Source: Cycas panzhihuaensis (taxonomy: Eukaryota > Cycadophyta). From it: a stretch of 64,000 nucleotides of DNA. This document shows positions 21,970-32,480 of this stretch, one piece after another (position 1 is the first letter of the stretch; each line of letters begins with the position of its first letter). The stretch lies in NCBI GenBank assembly GCA_023213395.1, contig CM041465.1, positions 134,857,741 to 134,921,740 on the forward strand. The letters are read 5' to 3'. The translations under genes and the position numbers were made by a program. The notes beneath the pieces are model-generated. The model saw nothing but the letters and a program-made list of their open reading frames with translations. It did no database searches and was not told where the DNA came from.

Positions 21970-24006
21970 CTTTCCACTTGAGTAACACTTGAAGCTAGCA
22001 GATAACTTGGAAACTTCAAAAGCTTTGTCGCTTAAGACCCACCTTCAAACAACACCACTAGTCCTGATCTTACAAGAAGATCCAACAACCAATGGGGTGA
22101 AGAGGTGGAGGACTACGGCTAATGAGGTGGAGGACCAAGTTAAATCTAGGACAAGGCGGTAGGGTTGATCTGCATGGACGTACCATGCTTTCCATAGGAT
22201 TCACAGCCCCAATAACACCCTTTTCGAACCTCCTTTCCCTCAAGCAACCTTAATTGTCGTGCACTGACCGTACGGTCGGTTGGTCCCCTAGGGAATGCAC
22301 CAAGCTTAAGGTTAATTCAGAGGCAAGGTTTAAACCTTTTTCGAGCCTCTCCAATAGATTTTAAGTTCACTTTTAAACAAGTGTAAGTGAATCTTCTTAC
22401 TTGGATATTTTTATGCCTTTTGGCTTACAAAGTATGAGCACATAACAGATTTCAAGTGCTTTAGATCCAAGTGAGGTGCTATGTATGCTTGAGTACAATG
22501 AAAAAGTACTTTGAGTGCTTTAAAAAAAAGATGTAAGGAACCTTTGATGACAGCAAAAGATGGTTCCTTTTAAGCTCCAAAATCTGATGAAATGATGAAA
22601 TGTACTCAAGAAGTTGCTCCAAAGTCCAACACAAACTCCACACAGCAGCTGTTGAGACTTAAAATGTCTCAACAATCCAACAAGAAAAAAGTGATTTTAT
22701 TACTTTTCACAATGAGCCTTCCTTTTTGAACTGGAGAAGGCTAAGGTCACCATGCAAGGTGCCAAAAACTGAAGTTAGGTGATAATTTTCTTCACCTTTA
22801 CAATGAAAATATTCCTCTTGATCACAATAATTAAGCTCAATGATGCTTTAATGGCATGAAAGTGTGAAAAAAAGCTTAAAACAGTAAGTACACAAGTACT
22901 TTTTGAGAATCAAGAGTGCAAAAAAAGATTTTAAGTAAGCCCAGCTATAAAGACTTAAAGTCTTTTAGAAATTTCCCCCCTTAAGAAATTTTAAAAAAAT
23001 CTCTTAAAAAACTTCTTAAAAAAAGTTGATTCTCATGAGCAAAAGGGCATTTTGTTAGAAAAATGCTATCAAGAAATTGATTTCCACTGCTGAGCTGGCG
23101 GGAGCTGACTTGGCACTTGAATGTGTGCTGAGTTGGCACTTGAAGATGTGCTGATTTGGCACTTGAAGACAGCTGGAATACTGCTGAGTTGGCAGCCAGT
23201 TGGCAGCTAGTAAAGTGCTGAGTTGGCAGCCAGTTGGCAGCTAGAAATGTGCTGATTTGGCAGCCTTCAGAGTGCTGATTTGGCAGCCTTAATGTGCTGA
23301 TTTGGCAGCCTTCAGAGTGCTGATTTGGCAGCCTTAATGTGCTGATTTGGCAGCGGACTGCTAGATAGATGACAGCCAGCAGTTGATGGCAAGTTGATGT
23401 GATGGCAGCACTAATGCTGAGCTGGAAACTGAGCTGGACAGAGCACCTAATGACAGCTGGACAGAGCACTTAATGCTGAGTTGGCAGCATACAAAGCTGA
23501 GCTGGACAGTGAAGTCTTGAGGACAACTAAGTGCTGAGTAATGCTGACTGGGCAGCTTGTAGAAGAGCTGGAAGAACTGTGACGACAGCTGGCAGCTTGA
23601 TGAAAGCTGAGCTGGACAGTTAGCGTGAGCTGGCACTAAAATGAGTGCTTAGTTGGCAGCACTGATGAATGAACAGTCTTCAGCTGAGAATGGGCAGTCT
23701 TCTGCTAATGAACTGGACTGTGTTCTGCTGAGTTGGACAGCTGAGATGTTGACATCTGGCAATAAATGATGATGGCTCAGCAGTGGAAGAGCTGGCAGGA
23801 AAATGCTTAGCTGGCAGTGATCAAGTGCTGGACAGTTAGAGTGGACTGTGCTGACTCAGCTGAGGAAGAGCTGAGTTGGCAGCCTTGAATGTGCTGGAAC
23901 TGGAGCCTGCTGACTGAAGAGATTTCCTCAAAAAAAATAGCTAGACAGAGATAAGTTCTGAAACAAACTAACAGTGCTTACACAAGGTAAGTTCAGAGAC
24001 CTTATA
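21970..24006 (-). other. Copia-E untranslated leader (2 kb)
   Basis: Between the primer-binding site and gag. The gag-proximal half (about 22,020-22,400) closely matches the Copia-F leader (47,460-47,840), including GACCGTACGGTCGGTTGG at 22,266-22,283. The LTR-proximal half does not match Copia-F and contains the repeat block at 23,085-23,930. No credible long coding frame: the reading frames over the repeat encode low-complexity Gln/Ser-rich peptides. Confidence 0.7.
23085..23930. repeat. Degenerate GCTGAGTTGGCAG minisatellite in Copia-E leader
   Basis: Roughly thirty imperfect copies of a GCTGA-K-TTGGCAG / GCTGGACAG core over 0.85 kb, spaced irregularly, with a more regular stretch of about 29- and 32-bp units at 23,250-23,360. 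Strong G+T over C+A strand bias. It lies next to the primer-binding site. Confidence 0.85.
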
Positions 24007-24018
24007 GCTCTGATACCA
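24007..24018 (-). promoter_or_regulatory. Copia-E primer-binding site
   Basis: GCTCTGATACCA on the plus strand, 2 bp from the 5' LTR; matches the initiator tRNA-Met 3' end. Confidence 0.9.
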
Positions 24019-24020
24019 AA

Positions 24021-24598
24021 TGTGGAAAATGGGCATTAGGCCACATTAATCCCAAGATCATAAGTACAATCACAATACTATAAATGCATGAAAGCATGAA
24101 AGCATAAAGAGCACAAACTGAAATAGGAGCAAGAGAAAATGATACCCAATATGTGGAGTTGGAATTGGTCCAACCTCCCAAGAAGAAAACAGCTTGATTA
24201 GCAAACTGATAGCATAACAATACAACTCCAACTCTTCCTTATGAGACAATGAGGAGAGGTCTCTTTATATAGAGTGAAATGAGAGACCTAAGGCCTTGGA
24301 TGTTTGACAAGTGTCAAACATCCAAGATACATGACTTGGATCATGAGCAAAAGTGTTTGGATCCTCACCTAAGGCCTTGGATGTTTGACAAGTGTCAAAC
24401 ATCCAAGATACATCACTTGGGTTACTCAAAAAGGTGCATGAGGGTCCATTGACCCTTTAGTGACAACGCTGTGTCACTAGAAAGAATGTGGGTGTGCACT
24501 TTATCACTTAAGTGATAAGTCACCCCTAAAGTAAAAGTGCATATATTACATGAAAAATCAAAGTACATTAACTTAACATTTAAACATAAGGTTTAACA
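24021..24598 (-). repeat. Copia-E 5' LTR with TATA box
   Basis: 578 bp, partner of 17,183-17,757. On the element strand a CTATATAAAG box lies at about 24,263-24,272. Both palindromic blocks (24,298-24,323 and 24,379-24,404) lie between the TATA box and the LTR start, where U3 control elements are expected. Confidence 0.93.
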
Positions 24599-24603
24599 TT
24601 CCC

Positions 24604-26100
24604 GTCCTGTGATCAAGAGTATTTCCCCCTTCTTCAATGGTCTTAATGTACCATTTGGGCATTTTCTTTTCATTTTTTGAATGTTCTATTGTTTCTGCGG
24701 GCTCCAAATATGATTCTGCTTCCCGTACTGTGCTTTCTTCTTCGTCTGAGTCTTCATGAGATGACACAATTTCTTCAGTAGTGATGTCTGAGACTTCTTT
24801 TGTGAGGATTTCTCTACTTGAATTCTTTGTATTGTCTTCGATTATTTTAATTTGAGATTGGGAATTTGAGTCTTCTTCATCAAAAACTACATCTCTACTG
24901 ACATATATTTTGTTTGTTTTAGGATCAATACATTTATATGCCTTTGAATTTTTACTATGTCCTATCATAACACATTCAATACTCTTTGCATCAATTTTTG
25001 ACCGATTTTTGTCTGGTATGTGCACATATGTCGACTACCAAATACCCTAAGGGAGCTGACATTGGGTTTTCTACCTGTCCATGCTTCTTCTGGTGTGATA
25101 TTAGCCAATACTTTAGTTGGATTTTTGTTTACCAGATAGCAAGCTGTACTTACTGCTTCTGCCCAATATGACTTGGGAACTTGTTTTTCATGCACCATGC
25201 TACGAGCCATTTCCATCAAAGTTCTATTTTTTCTTTCAGCGACTCCGTTAGACTGGGGAGTGTACGGAGTGGTGATTTGTCTGTGAATTCCATTCCTTTT
25301 GCAATAGGCCATAAATTCATTGGAGATATATTCACTCCCTCCGTTTGATCTAATACACTTTATTTTGAATTTTGATTCAAGTTCTACTTCTACCTTGAAT
25401 TCTTTAAAGGTTTCAAAGACCTCTGATTTATTATGTAAGAAATACACCTAGACTTTTTTGGTGAAATCATCAATGAAGGTTAAGAAGTACCTGCAACCAT
25501 TTATTGAGATTAGTGTAATTGGCCCTCAAAGATCTGTATGGATTAGTCCCAATTTATTTTGTGATCTCCATTTACTTTCTTTGAAGGGCAATCTGTGATT
25601 TTTTCCAAATTGACATCCCTTGCATATAAAATTTTTTGAAGTGATGTTAGGTAATCCATGCACCATATCATAATTTTTCATTTTCCTTAAGGTTTCTATT
25701 GGAAGATGTCCATACTTCAAATGCTACATTTTATTATCAAGATTCACAACAATACAAACTTTTGGACAGGGTATTACAGGATCTTAAAATAATTTATACA
25801 GATCGTTACTTCTAATGCCTTTGGCAATGGTTTCCCCATTATTTTTCATGTCCAGTATCAGACAGAGGCCTTCTTCATCAAACACAGTTCTTATCCCTTT
25901 CTTACTGAGTTGTGAGATTGACAGAAGGTTCATTTTGAGATCAGGAACCCATAGGACATTTCCGATTTTCCTTACATTACCCTGAACACAAATAGAGACA
26001 GTACCTACTCCCTTAATTTCTAGTGGATATTTGTCACCCAACTCTACTGATCTGTTGATGTCATAGGGTTTCAGACTTTCAAACCAGTCTTGGCGATTTG
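24604..26100 (-). pseudogene. Copia-C protease-integrase region
   Basis: Right to left: pre-integrase (VGTVSICVQGNVRKIGN..., 25,784-26,041), zinc region with [13 protein letters not shown] and CKGCQFGKNHRLPF (25,600-25,720), catalytic core with SNGGSEYISNEFMAYC (usual SDGG with Asp now Asn) and [20 protein letters not shown] (25,210-25,330), then C-terminal region (24,573-25,025; SRDVVFDEEDS). Frame changes near 25,020 and 25,450 and stops near 25,510. Confidence 0.82.
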
Positions 26101-27108
26101 TTATGTGTCGTGAAACTGCAGAGTCGATAAACCATGTATCAATTCCTTTAATCCTGTTGACAGAGCGGTTATAAAGGCTGTCTCTTCTTTATCTTCTTCA
26201 GTTTGTTCTTTGTTGTAGTTCCCCGCTAGCCTTTTCCCTCGCTGAATATCTGCTCTTCTCTGGGGACATTGATATGGATAATGTCTTGTCTGTCCACAAT
26301 GATAACACACGTCAAATGCTCTGCAGGTACTAGCAAAGTGTCCAGATTTGCCACAATTAAAACATATTTTGGAATCACGATTTGTCCATGTCCTTTATTG
26401 TCCAAATATCGTCCACGAACAAAATTTTTGGAATCTGGAATCCGTCCTCTTCCGCGGGTTTGACTTCGTCCTCGTGGTCCCAGATTTAATCTGCGAAAGC
26501 ATCTTCAAGCTCTGCTAAGTCTTCGTATCGCCCGTTTCTTTGTTCCTGTCTAAGCAATATTCCAGTTAATTCATCAAGGGTCATTGTATCGATCTGATTA
26601 TTGTTTGTAATTGTATTGATAGTTACGTCAAAGGCCTTTGGTAGTTTACTGGCTACCATTTGAACCAGTTCTAGTTCCGACAAGATTTCACCAGCACTCA
26701 ACAATCCATTTCTGTGCGAAGTGACTTTGTGTATGAATTCTGTCACTGTTTCATTCTCTCTCATGTGTAGTTTGTACAACTCTTCCTTCAGAGTAAATAT
26801 CTGAGCTTTATTTTTTTGACCAAACAAGTTTTCAAAGCATTTCCAAATGCTTGAAGTAGAGGTCAATTTTTCAACATATACCAATAGAGAGTCTGATACT
26901 GATAATTTGAGAATGATAACACCTGCGTTATCTCTTTCTAACCAACTGGGTAAAAGTGCACTGGTATCATCTGGTCTAGCTTCATTCCCGAGGGTAATAT
27001 TCTAAGCATTTTGGGCCCTAAGTAGGGTTTCAATCTTGATTTTCCAAATATGATAGTTATTTCAGTAAGTTTATTCTGTTTTGAGAGTCCAAACAGAGGG
27101 GCAGGCAT
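26101..27108 (-). pseudogene. Copia-C gag with two zinc knuckles
   Basis: Gag starts at the ATG 27,108-27,106. 26,486-26,884 is an uninterrupted gag core (VYVEKLTSTSSIWKCFENLF, ETVTEFIHKVTSHRNGLLSAG). A TAG at 27,002-27,004 replaces a Trp codon. Two adjacent CCHC knuckles at 26,265-26,365, CFNCGKSGHFASTC and CYHCGQTRHYPYQC, are both intact, unlike the other family members here. Confidence 0.83.
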
Positions 27109-27752
27109 CATAAATGCAGAGGGAGAGAACGGTACTGGTTAGGCCGTACAATTGTACGGATTTTCGTACAAAACCCTAGGTGTACGGATTGGGGCAAAAT
27201 ATATCACAAAAGATAGATTTCTTAGTCGCCTATCCGGATCTGGCCTTAGTTTTGCAAGATCGTTTCTCTGACTGGAGAAAACGACTTCGAACAATTATAA
27301 GGGCAGCTAGGTTTCTGGGACATTTTTGCAAAAATCCGCCAAAAGATGCAATAAATCCAAAAGAAAAGAAGTGGAATCACTTAATAATAGATGTTCGAAG
27401 ATTTTTGGTGCAAAAATACTTGGGATTGAGTCCGATTTCAGAAGATTTTGAAGCTTTCCCTTGGAATCTCACGTGGACTGGTTATTGGTCGATTTGACCC
27501 CCGAAACGACACTGAATGACTTCGGCGTAGAAGAGAAAAGTGATGGCCGTCCTTCGATCTATTTGCTCACCAAATTTCGTCTCAATCTGATGACTTTGAA
27601 AAAATCTCATCTGTACAGTTCCGTACACGTTCATTAATTGCTTCTCTCCTGTGTTAAGAGGCCTTCCAGAGCAGTCTCCCTTCTTTGACCCTTGACCTAT
27701 CTTCAGAAAATAGATCTTCTTCCCTTTCAATCAAGCAGTTACCCTTGAACCT
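27109..27752 (-). other. Copia-C untranslated leader
   Basis: 644 bp without a supported gene. Two clusters of CCGTACA/TGTACGG motifs: 27,141-27,190 (about 35 bp upstream of gag) and 27,611-27,630 (near the primer-binding site). Confidence 0.7.
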
Positions 27753-27764
27753 ATTCTGATACCA
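27753..27764 (-). promoter_or_regulatory. Copia-C primer-binding site
   Basis: ATTCTGATACCA, one or two changes from the usual GCTCTGATACCA, directly abutting the 5' LTR. Confidence 0.82.
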
Positions 27765-27958
27765 TGTCAATGTTTTAATTAGGAGACAGAAGGCAGATAT
27801 GAGAACTCAAGTCTTTATTGAGGGAATGAGATTCTTAAATACATGATTGGGTTGGTAACCATTATAACTTGACGAATAACCAACCTCTGAGATTATGACA
27901 CATGTCACAATTACAGACATTAATTACTTGATTAATAATAAAACATTACCTCTCAACA
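27765..27958 (-). repeat. Copia-C 5' LTR
   Basis: 194 bp from TGTCAATGTTTTAATT to CCTCTCAACA. TGACA-CA-TGTCA palindrome at 27,896-27,907. Partner of 15,411-15,605. Confidence 0.92.
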
Positions 27959-27963
27959 TTTTT

Positions 27964-28330
27964 TTTTAGCCTTGTTTAAGGCTTTGTAGTCCATACAGAT
28001 GCGTAGCTTTCCATTCTTTTTAGGGACTACAACTACCAGATTGACCTATTCGCTATTGTCTACTTAAAAAATATAACCTACTTCCAATAGCTTATCTAAT
28101 TCTACCTTCATTTTTAGTTTATATTTAGGGGTCATACTATAGGGGCATTGCCTAATCAACTTTGCTCCCTCCATCAGTTCTAACCGATGTTCTCCTAACT
28201 TTGACAAAATGCCCTATAGGTCCTTATATGACCAAGCAAAGACATTTTTATACTCTAAAAACAGGGTTGTTGCTTGGTTGACTGTTACAACATCGCAGTA
28301 ATCTCCCATGGTGATTAACTAGAGTTGTTC
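27964..28330 (-). pseudogene. Gypsy-D reverse transcriptase N-terminus
   Basis: The minus strand encodes the start of gypsy RT: a VFAWSYKDL block, then LVVVVPKKNGKLRICMDYKALNKAKKK ending at the Copia-C insertion site. In-frame stops near 28,055 and 28,220. Its continuation is at 15,410 and leftwards. Confidence 0.75.
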
Positions 28331-29127
28331 TTTTGTTCCTATGTTAATCTATTTTGGTTTCAATTGCTTTCACTTGATTGATCTACCATCTTGGTTCAAA
28401 ACATATATTGGAGCTCTATCTCTTACCCTATCTCCATGCTCTGTTGCAGAGTATTTTGGAGGAAAATTCTGTGTCTTTTTTGGAGAATTTTGTGCTTCTT
28501 TCAGATTGTTTTCGGATATAGAGCTTTGTTCTACCATGTCTCCTTGAAGACAATTCTCAACTGCATTTTAGAATGGACAAGACATTCTAAATTTTATTGT
28601 TTTCGCTGTGGTATGCAAGGGTATGATAGGAGTTTTGTACCAATAAATCCCAATCTACCAACTGTGATTTTTCACAATGTTGGTACCATACTAAGCATAC
28701 TCCCTCAAAAGTATATGGCCATCGTTGAGTCCATTCAATTTTAGGAACATGATTTTTGTTCCATATGTGGACACTTTTTTCTATGCATATGGGGATTATC
28801 CCCATTTCGAAAATTTGGAAGATTTCTATCCTTCATCTAGAATTTATTCAAAAAATTGACTTATGTCATGCTAGGTTTTAAAATGCATATAGTGAGTAGC
28901 TGTCCTAATAGGGATGCTAGAAACAAGTGCTACCAAAATTCCTCTTGCCATTCTTTATTTTTCAATATTGCAATACATTGTTTCAAATGATTTTCGGCTT
29001 TATCTTCTTGACCCCAAAATTGTGGGAAATTTTCAACAATTTCATTAAATATTTTTGGGTTACTTCATACTATCTGCGAGTCTTGAGCTTTGTCTGTCTG
29101 GATTCCTCGTTCTTCCTTTATGAACAT
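28331..29127 (-). other. Gypsy-D region between protease and RT, unrecognised
   Basis: The minus strand has an open stretch (28,587-28,805) but no family I recognise. Plus-strand open frames here (for example 28,391-28,744) overlap it and look like chance. Probably degraded polyprotein linker. Confidence 0.35.
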
Positions 29128-29760
29128 CTAGGACCGCTCCTTATTTGCCTCTGGATAAATTTTCTCTTCAACATCCGAGGAGTCCGGACACATTTCCAAT
29201 CTATAGCAAGTTGTTGGTTTTGTTTCTTCCCACGCATTTTGAAGCCAATTTAGTATATAGGAAGATGATGCCTCACTAGGTATTGTGGATTGCACTTGAT
29301 ATGCTATTTTTGAACAGGGACTTCTTGTTGATTCCATTTCAACTATTGTGGACAAGACTCTTTCAACATCTTTGATTTTTACAATTTGAGGTCTGTTTGA
29401 GCACAAAGGTAGGGTGATTGCTTTATTTTCAGCTGATAATGTGAATGTATGCTTCTCCCAATCTTGGATGGATTTGGTGGCTAGGAACCATGGCCTACTA
29501 AGCAAAGCTAGATAAGTTTTTTTTTTGGCTTTGCATTCTGACTACTTCAAAGTCCATTAAAACAATTATTCCTGCCACAATAGTTAGAACATTCGTAAGT
29601 GTTCCCATTGGCCTTACCTGAAGTTGATTTGCCAATCTTATGGCATAGTTAAGGTGTAATTGCTTTGGGCCTTTCCAATTCTATCCATGAAGATTCTGGC
29701 AATACATTTACACTCGATCCTCCATTCACAATCATTTAACATAATGTTGTCTCCATGATA
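29128..29760 (-). pseudogene. Gypsy-D protease region
   Basis: Near 29,680-29,735 the minus strand reads IVNGGSSVNVLPESSW, the aspartic protease active-site block of this gypsy group with Asn in place of the catalytic Asp. 29,128-29,505 continues the polyprotein (RPWFLATKSIQDWEKHT block). Stops near 29,510-29,560. Confidence 0.65.
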
Positions 29761-31975
29761 ACCATTGGCACCCTAGGGTCCACTCCATCATCCTTTATCG
29801 CTCTTAACATTAGCTTTTCAATTTGCTCCAATAGAATCTGCTAGAAATAGCTTGCCTCCCAGCACCTAAAGACTACAGTGATTGGAATTGAGATTCCCAA
29901 TTCTATTAACAAGTCCTTTATTGACTAGAGTCTTTGCTAGGGATTCATACCTTCCTTCTGTGGTGAAGTTTCAACAGGAGTTGATCTTCATTTATAAGTT
30001 TGGCCCTTGAATCTTTGTTGGTGCTGACTTTCTTCATGTTGAACTGCGTTCATAGCTTCTCGAAGAATCTTCACTACTTCCTGAAGTCTACTTTTTCACT
30101 ACAGGTTTTGCAAAATTGTCTTGAGCTACTATGGTTAACACTTTTCCACTTTCGGTTTGTAAATAAGATGGAACTTCGTTGCTTGATACCTTTGTGACCA
30201 GATTGGTCATATGTATTTTTACATTATTTGAATAATTAGCCCGTTCATGGTTTGCAGGTCCACATTCTTCCTAGATAAATTCACCACCCTTCTTTTCAAG
30301 TGGACATTCAGACCTATAGTGCCCCCATCTTTGGCAGAGAAAACATTAGATTGACTTTGTTTTCCCTTTATATTACTAGCCTTGTTCCACTTTTTGAAAA
30401 AATGTGTTATGAACCTCCCCATCTAGAACTCTTTCACCTTATTTATAAAAACATTCCCACGTATTGTGGTTAATTCTACAATTTTCATACCATTTCACTG
30501 GTCCTGAATGTTCATCTTTTAAGTGGCCTTGCTGGTTGCAAGGTGGGGGCCACCAAATATTTTCTTTGGATTTTTCCAGACATAATCAGGCTAAATTTGC
30601 TCGTAGCTTCTCAATTTCTTGATTATGCTGCATATTTATTGGTATAGACATTGGTGGTTGTTTTAGCACTTCCACTTCTCTCTTTAAAGCTTCAATCTCT
30701 AGGTTTGTCCCCATTTGTGGAGTCTGTATTACTTGTTGCCCGCTCATCATTAATGGGTGCAAATTTGCACTTATTTGCGGTGTCTAAATCAAGGTAGGAT
30801 CCATCTGAAAGGTCGAATTCACGTGCATCATTGACTGGGAATAAGCAATTTTCATTTGATTCTCAAATCTCGAAGCTAATTCCTAGACTTGCCCATAGTT
30901 ATGCATTGGATGTAGCATAACTTTGTCTCTCAACTGTAGCGTTAATCCTTGAACAAAATATTTCATTGTTAACATCAGATTAATCGGTGCCGATGCATCC
31001 ATCTTGTTCATGATGATCCTCATTCGACCATCAAAATCGTTTACTGACTCTCCCAAAAATTGCCTCATTTCTTCTAAGGCTTGATGAATTGCCATTAGGT
31101 CCCTCAACTTTTGAAAGCAATCTAGAAAATGTACTTGCCAGTTGGTCCCACGTCAGATTTTGCGTTGAGACATACTGAAACCAAGAAATCGCCGCACCCA
31201 ACAATGTTGAAAAAATGTCTGGCTTTTATCTTATCAAGGTTTCAGATTCTTTTGATTTGCAACATATTTCAAAACAATGCTAGATGATCTGCTAAATCCG
31301 TAGATCCATCAAATTGCAAACTTGTAAATACAACATCATTTTGTACAATGACATAGGGAGCTATTGGTGTTGTACCACCCATTAAATTAGGGCCCCTTTG
31401 TTCTGTTCCTCCTGGTGGTCCACCTGGTGGTGGCTGATTATCACCTTCTCTCACATTTGTCAGCAAGGATGGATTCTGTAACAAACTTCATCCTCCTCCA
31501 CTCATGCTTCCTTGAAGCGCCAAAACACCACCCACTCCTATTGTGCTTCCCACCTGTTCAAGGCTTGCTTTACTAGAAAGCTAGGCGCTAATGTGATTGC
31601 CCTGATGAGCCTTTCACCCATTCTATTGAAAAGAGGATTCAATATGTGGGTGGGGGGAGTTCTAATTTCTACTAGACAATGGTCCCACCCCCTCTAGTTG
31701 CACTGTATAATTCTAAATTTATGGAAATGCTTTCACTGTTCAGTGCTACAGTTACACCTACAGGTTCCTCTTCTTCAACCACTTTTACTTGTAATTGATC
31801 TTTCCTGATGAGGTCCTCTTTCAGTGCACACCGTTGGATTTTTTTTTGTCTGGGCTGCCAATTCTTGGGCAAGACTTTTGGCTGTTCGTTTGTCAATGTG
31901 GTCTTCTTTTTCTGTTTTATCTTCCCAAATCAACTTTCTTTCCTCTGTTGATCTTGTAGGTGGTCGTCTCTTCAT
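29761..31975 (-). pseudogene. Gypsy-D gag with zinc knuckle
   Basis: Likely start MKRRPPTRSTEERKLIWED at 31,975. Gag domain at 30,883-31,107 (LGESVNDFDGRMRIIMNKMDA). Complete CCHC knuckle CFLCQRWGHYRSEC at about 30,300-30,352, overlapping a different open frame. Multiple frame changes and stops. Confidence 0.7.
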
Positions 31976-32480
31976 TTGTTTCTTTGGTATGATCGAAAAT
32001 CCGGGTTTCTGAACTCATGCCTGAATTTTATCCCTTGTCCAACATTCTCCTTGTTCCTGGCACGTTTGAAATTTCTTTTCCACCACAGCCCTTGGTGGCA
32101 TGGAACAGGAACCAATGGTCTACTCAGCTTTAGCCATGTTTATTTTTCTTCCCTTTAGTTCAATCGGTGATGGAACCAATGTGTGCTACTACATTGTCCT
32201 ATATCAATTTATATGCATTATGCCGATAAGTAGGCATAAGTTAAGCTATGTGAATGTAAACCAAATCTTTTATGCTGACAAAGGGCCCTGCGTTTGGTCC
32301 TCTCACAACTAGATGTAGGCCGAATAGTACAACTGACTATGTACAAGCTGCAGCTCAAGCCGTTACAACAGAGAATACAAGAAAAAGAGATCCCGAACGA
32401 TACCTATTGCTACGTTTATTACATCCATCGGACTTACTTATACAAAGTATAACATATTCTGTTACATCAACAACTTAGCC
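31976..32480 (-). other. Possible Gypsy-D leader / 5' LTR, boundaries unresolved
   Basis: Follows the Gypsy-D gag start. No partner LTR and no standard primer-binding site seen. A stretch from TGTGCTACTAC (about 32,180) to ACATCAACA (about 32,471) has LTR-like ends, but this is weak. Confidence 0.3.

Larger units (their letters stand above)
17183..24598 (-). mobile_element. Copia-E, long-leader Ty1/copia element inserted in Copia-C
   Basis: Complete 7.4-kb minus-strand element with LTRs 17,183-17,757 and 24,021-24,598, perfect target duplication TTCCC (17,178-17,182 and 24,599-24,603) and a primer-binding site beside the right LTR. The LTRs differ by only four substitutions and two short indels, so it is the youngest insertion here, yet gag-pol is split by many frameshifts and stops. 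Closely related to Copia-F. Confidence 0.94.
15411..27958 (-). mobile_element. Copia-C, Ty1/copia element inserted in Gypsy-D and carrying Copia-E
   Basis: Complete minus-strand element, 5.1 kb once Copia-E is removed. LTRs at 15,411-15,605 and 27,765-27,958 differ at about 4 positions plus one indel. Target duplication TTTTT at 15,406-15,410 and 27,959-27,963 lies in a poly-T run of Gypsy-D RT. All domains are recognisable. Inactivating changes include a YVDN instead of YVDD box in RT and a Trp-to-stop in gag. Copia-E interrupts it in the linker between integrase and RT. Confidence 0.92.
12733..32480 (-). mobile_element. Gypsy-D, decayed Ty3/gypsy element interrupted by Copia-C (and probably Copia-B)
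   Basis: Minus-strand gypsy remnant: gag 30,220-31,975, protease near 29,700, RT N-terminus 27,964-28,330, then Copia-C, then RT/RNase H 14,426-15,410 and integrase 13,285-14,425. The DYKALNKA block right of Copia-C and the KKDPFPIPFTEDIL block left of it join at a lysine-rich (poly-A) stretch, exactly where Copia-C has its TTTTT target duplication. No paired LTR was found. The 3' LTR is probably left of the window if Copia-B is inserted in Gypsy-D. The right border is approximate. Confidence 0.75.

Noticed and set aside
22981-23636. Open frames over the Copia-E repeat as a repetitive protein gene
   Set aside because: Low-complexity translation of a nucleotide repeat, in a leader, with no start context or homologous domain.
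23085-23930. CRISPR-like array
   Set aside because: Units are degenerate, spacing is irregular, there are no unique spacers, and it lies in a plant retrotransposon leader.
28391-28744. Plus-strand 117-codon frame as a gene
   Set aside because: Overlaps the decayed minus-strand Gypsy-D polyprotein and has no recognisable domain.
32180-32471. Gypsy-D 5' LTR
   Set aside because: LTR-like ends only; no partner LTR and no standard primer-binding site, so not called as an LTR.
1-32480. Integrated pararetrovirus or other viral sequence
   Set aside because: All polymerase fragments belong to Ty1/copia or Ty3/gypsy elements with integrase, LTRs and target duplications.
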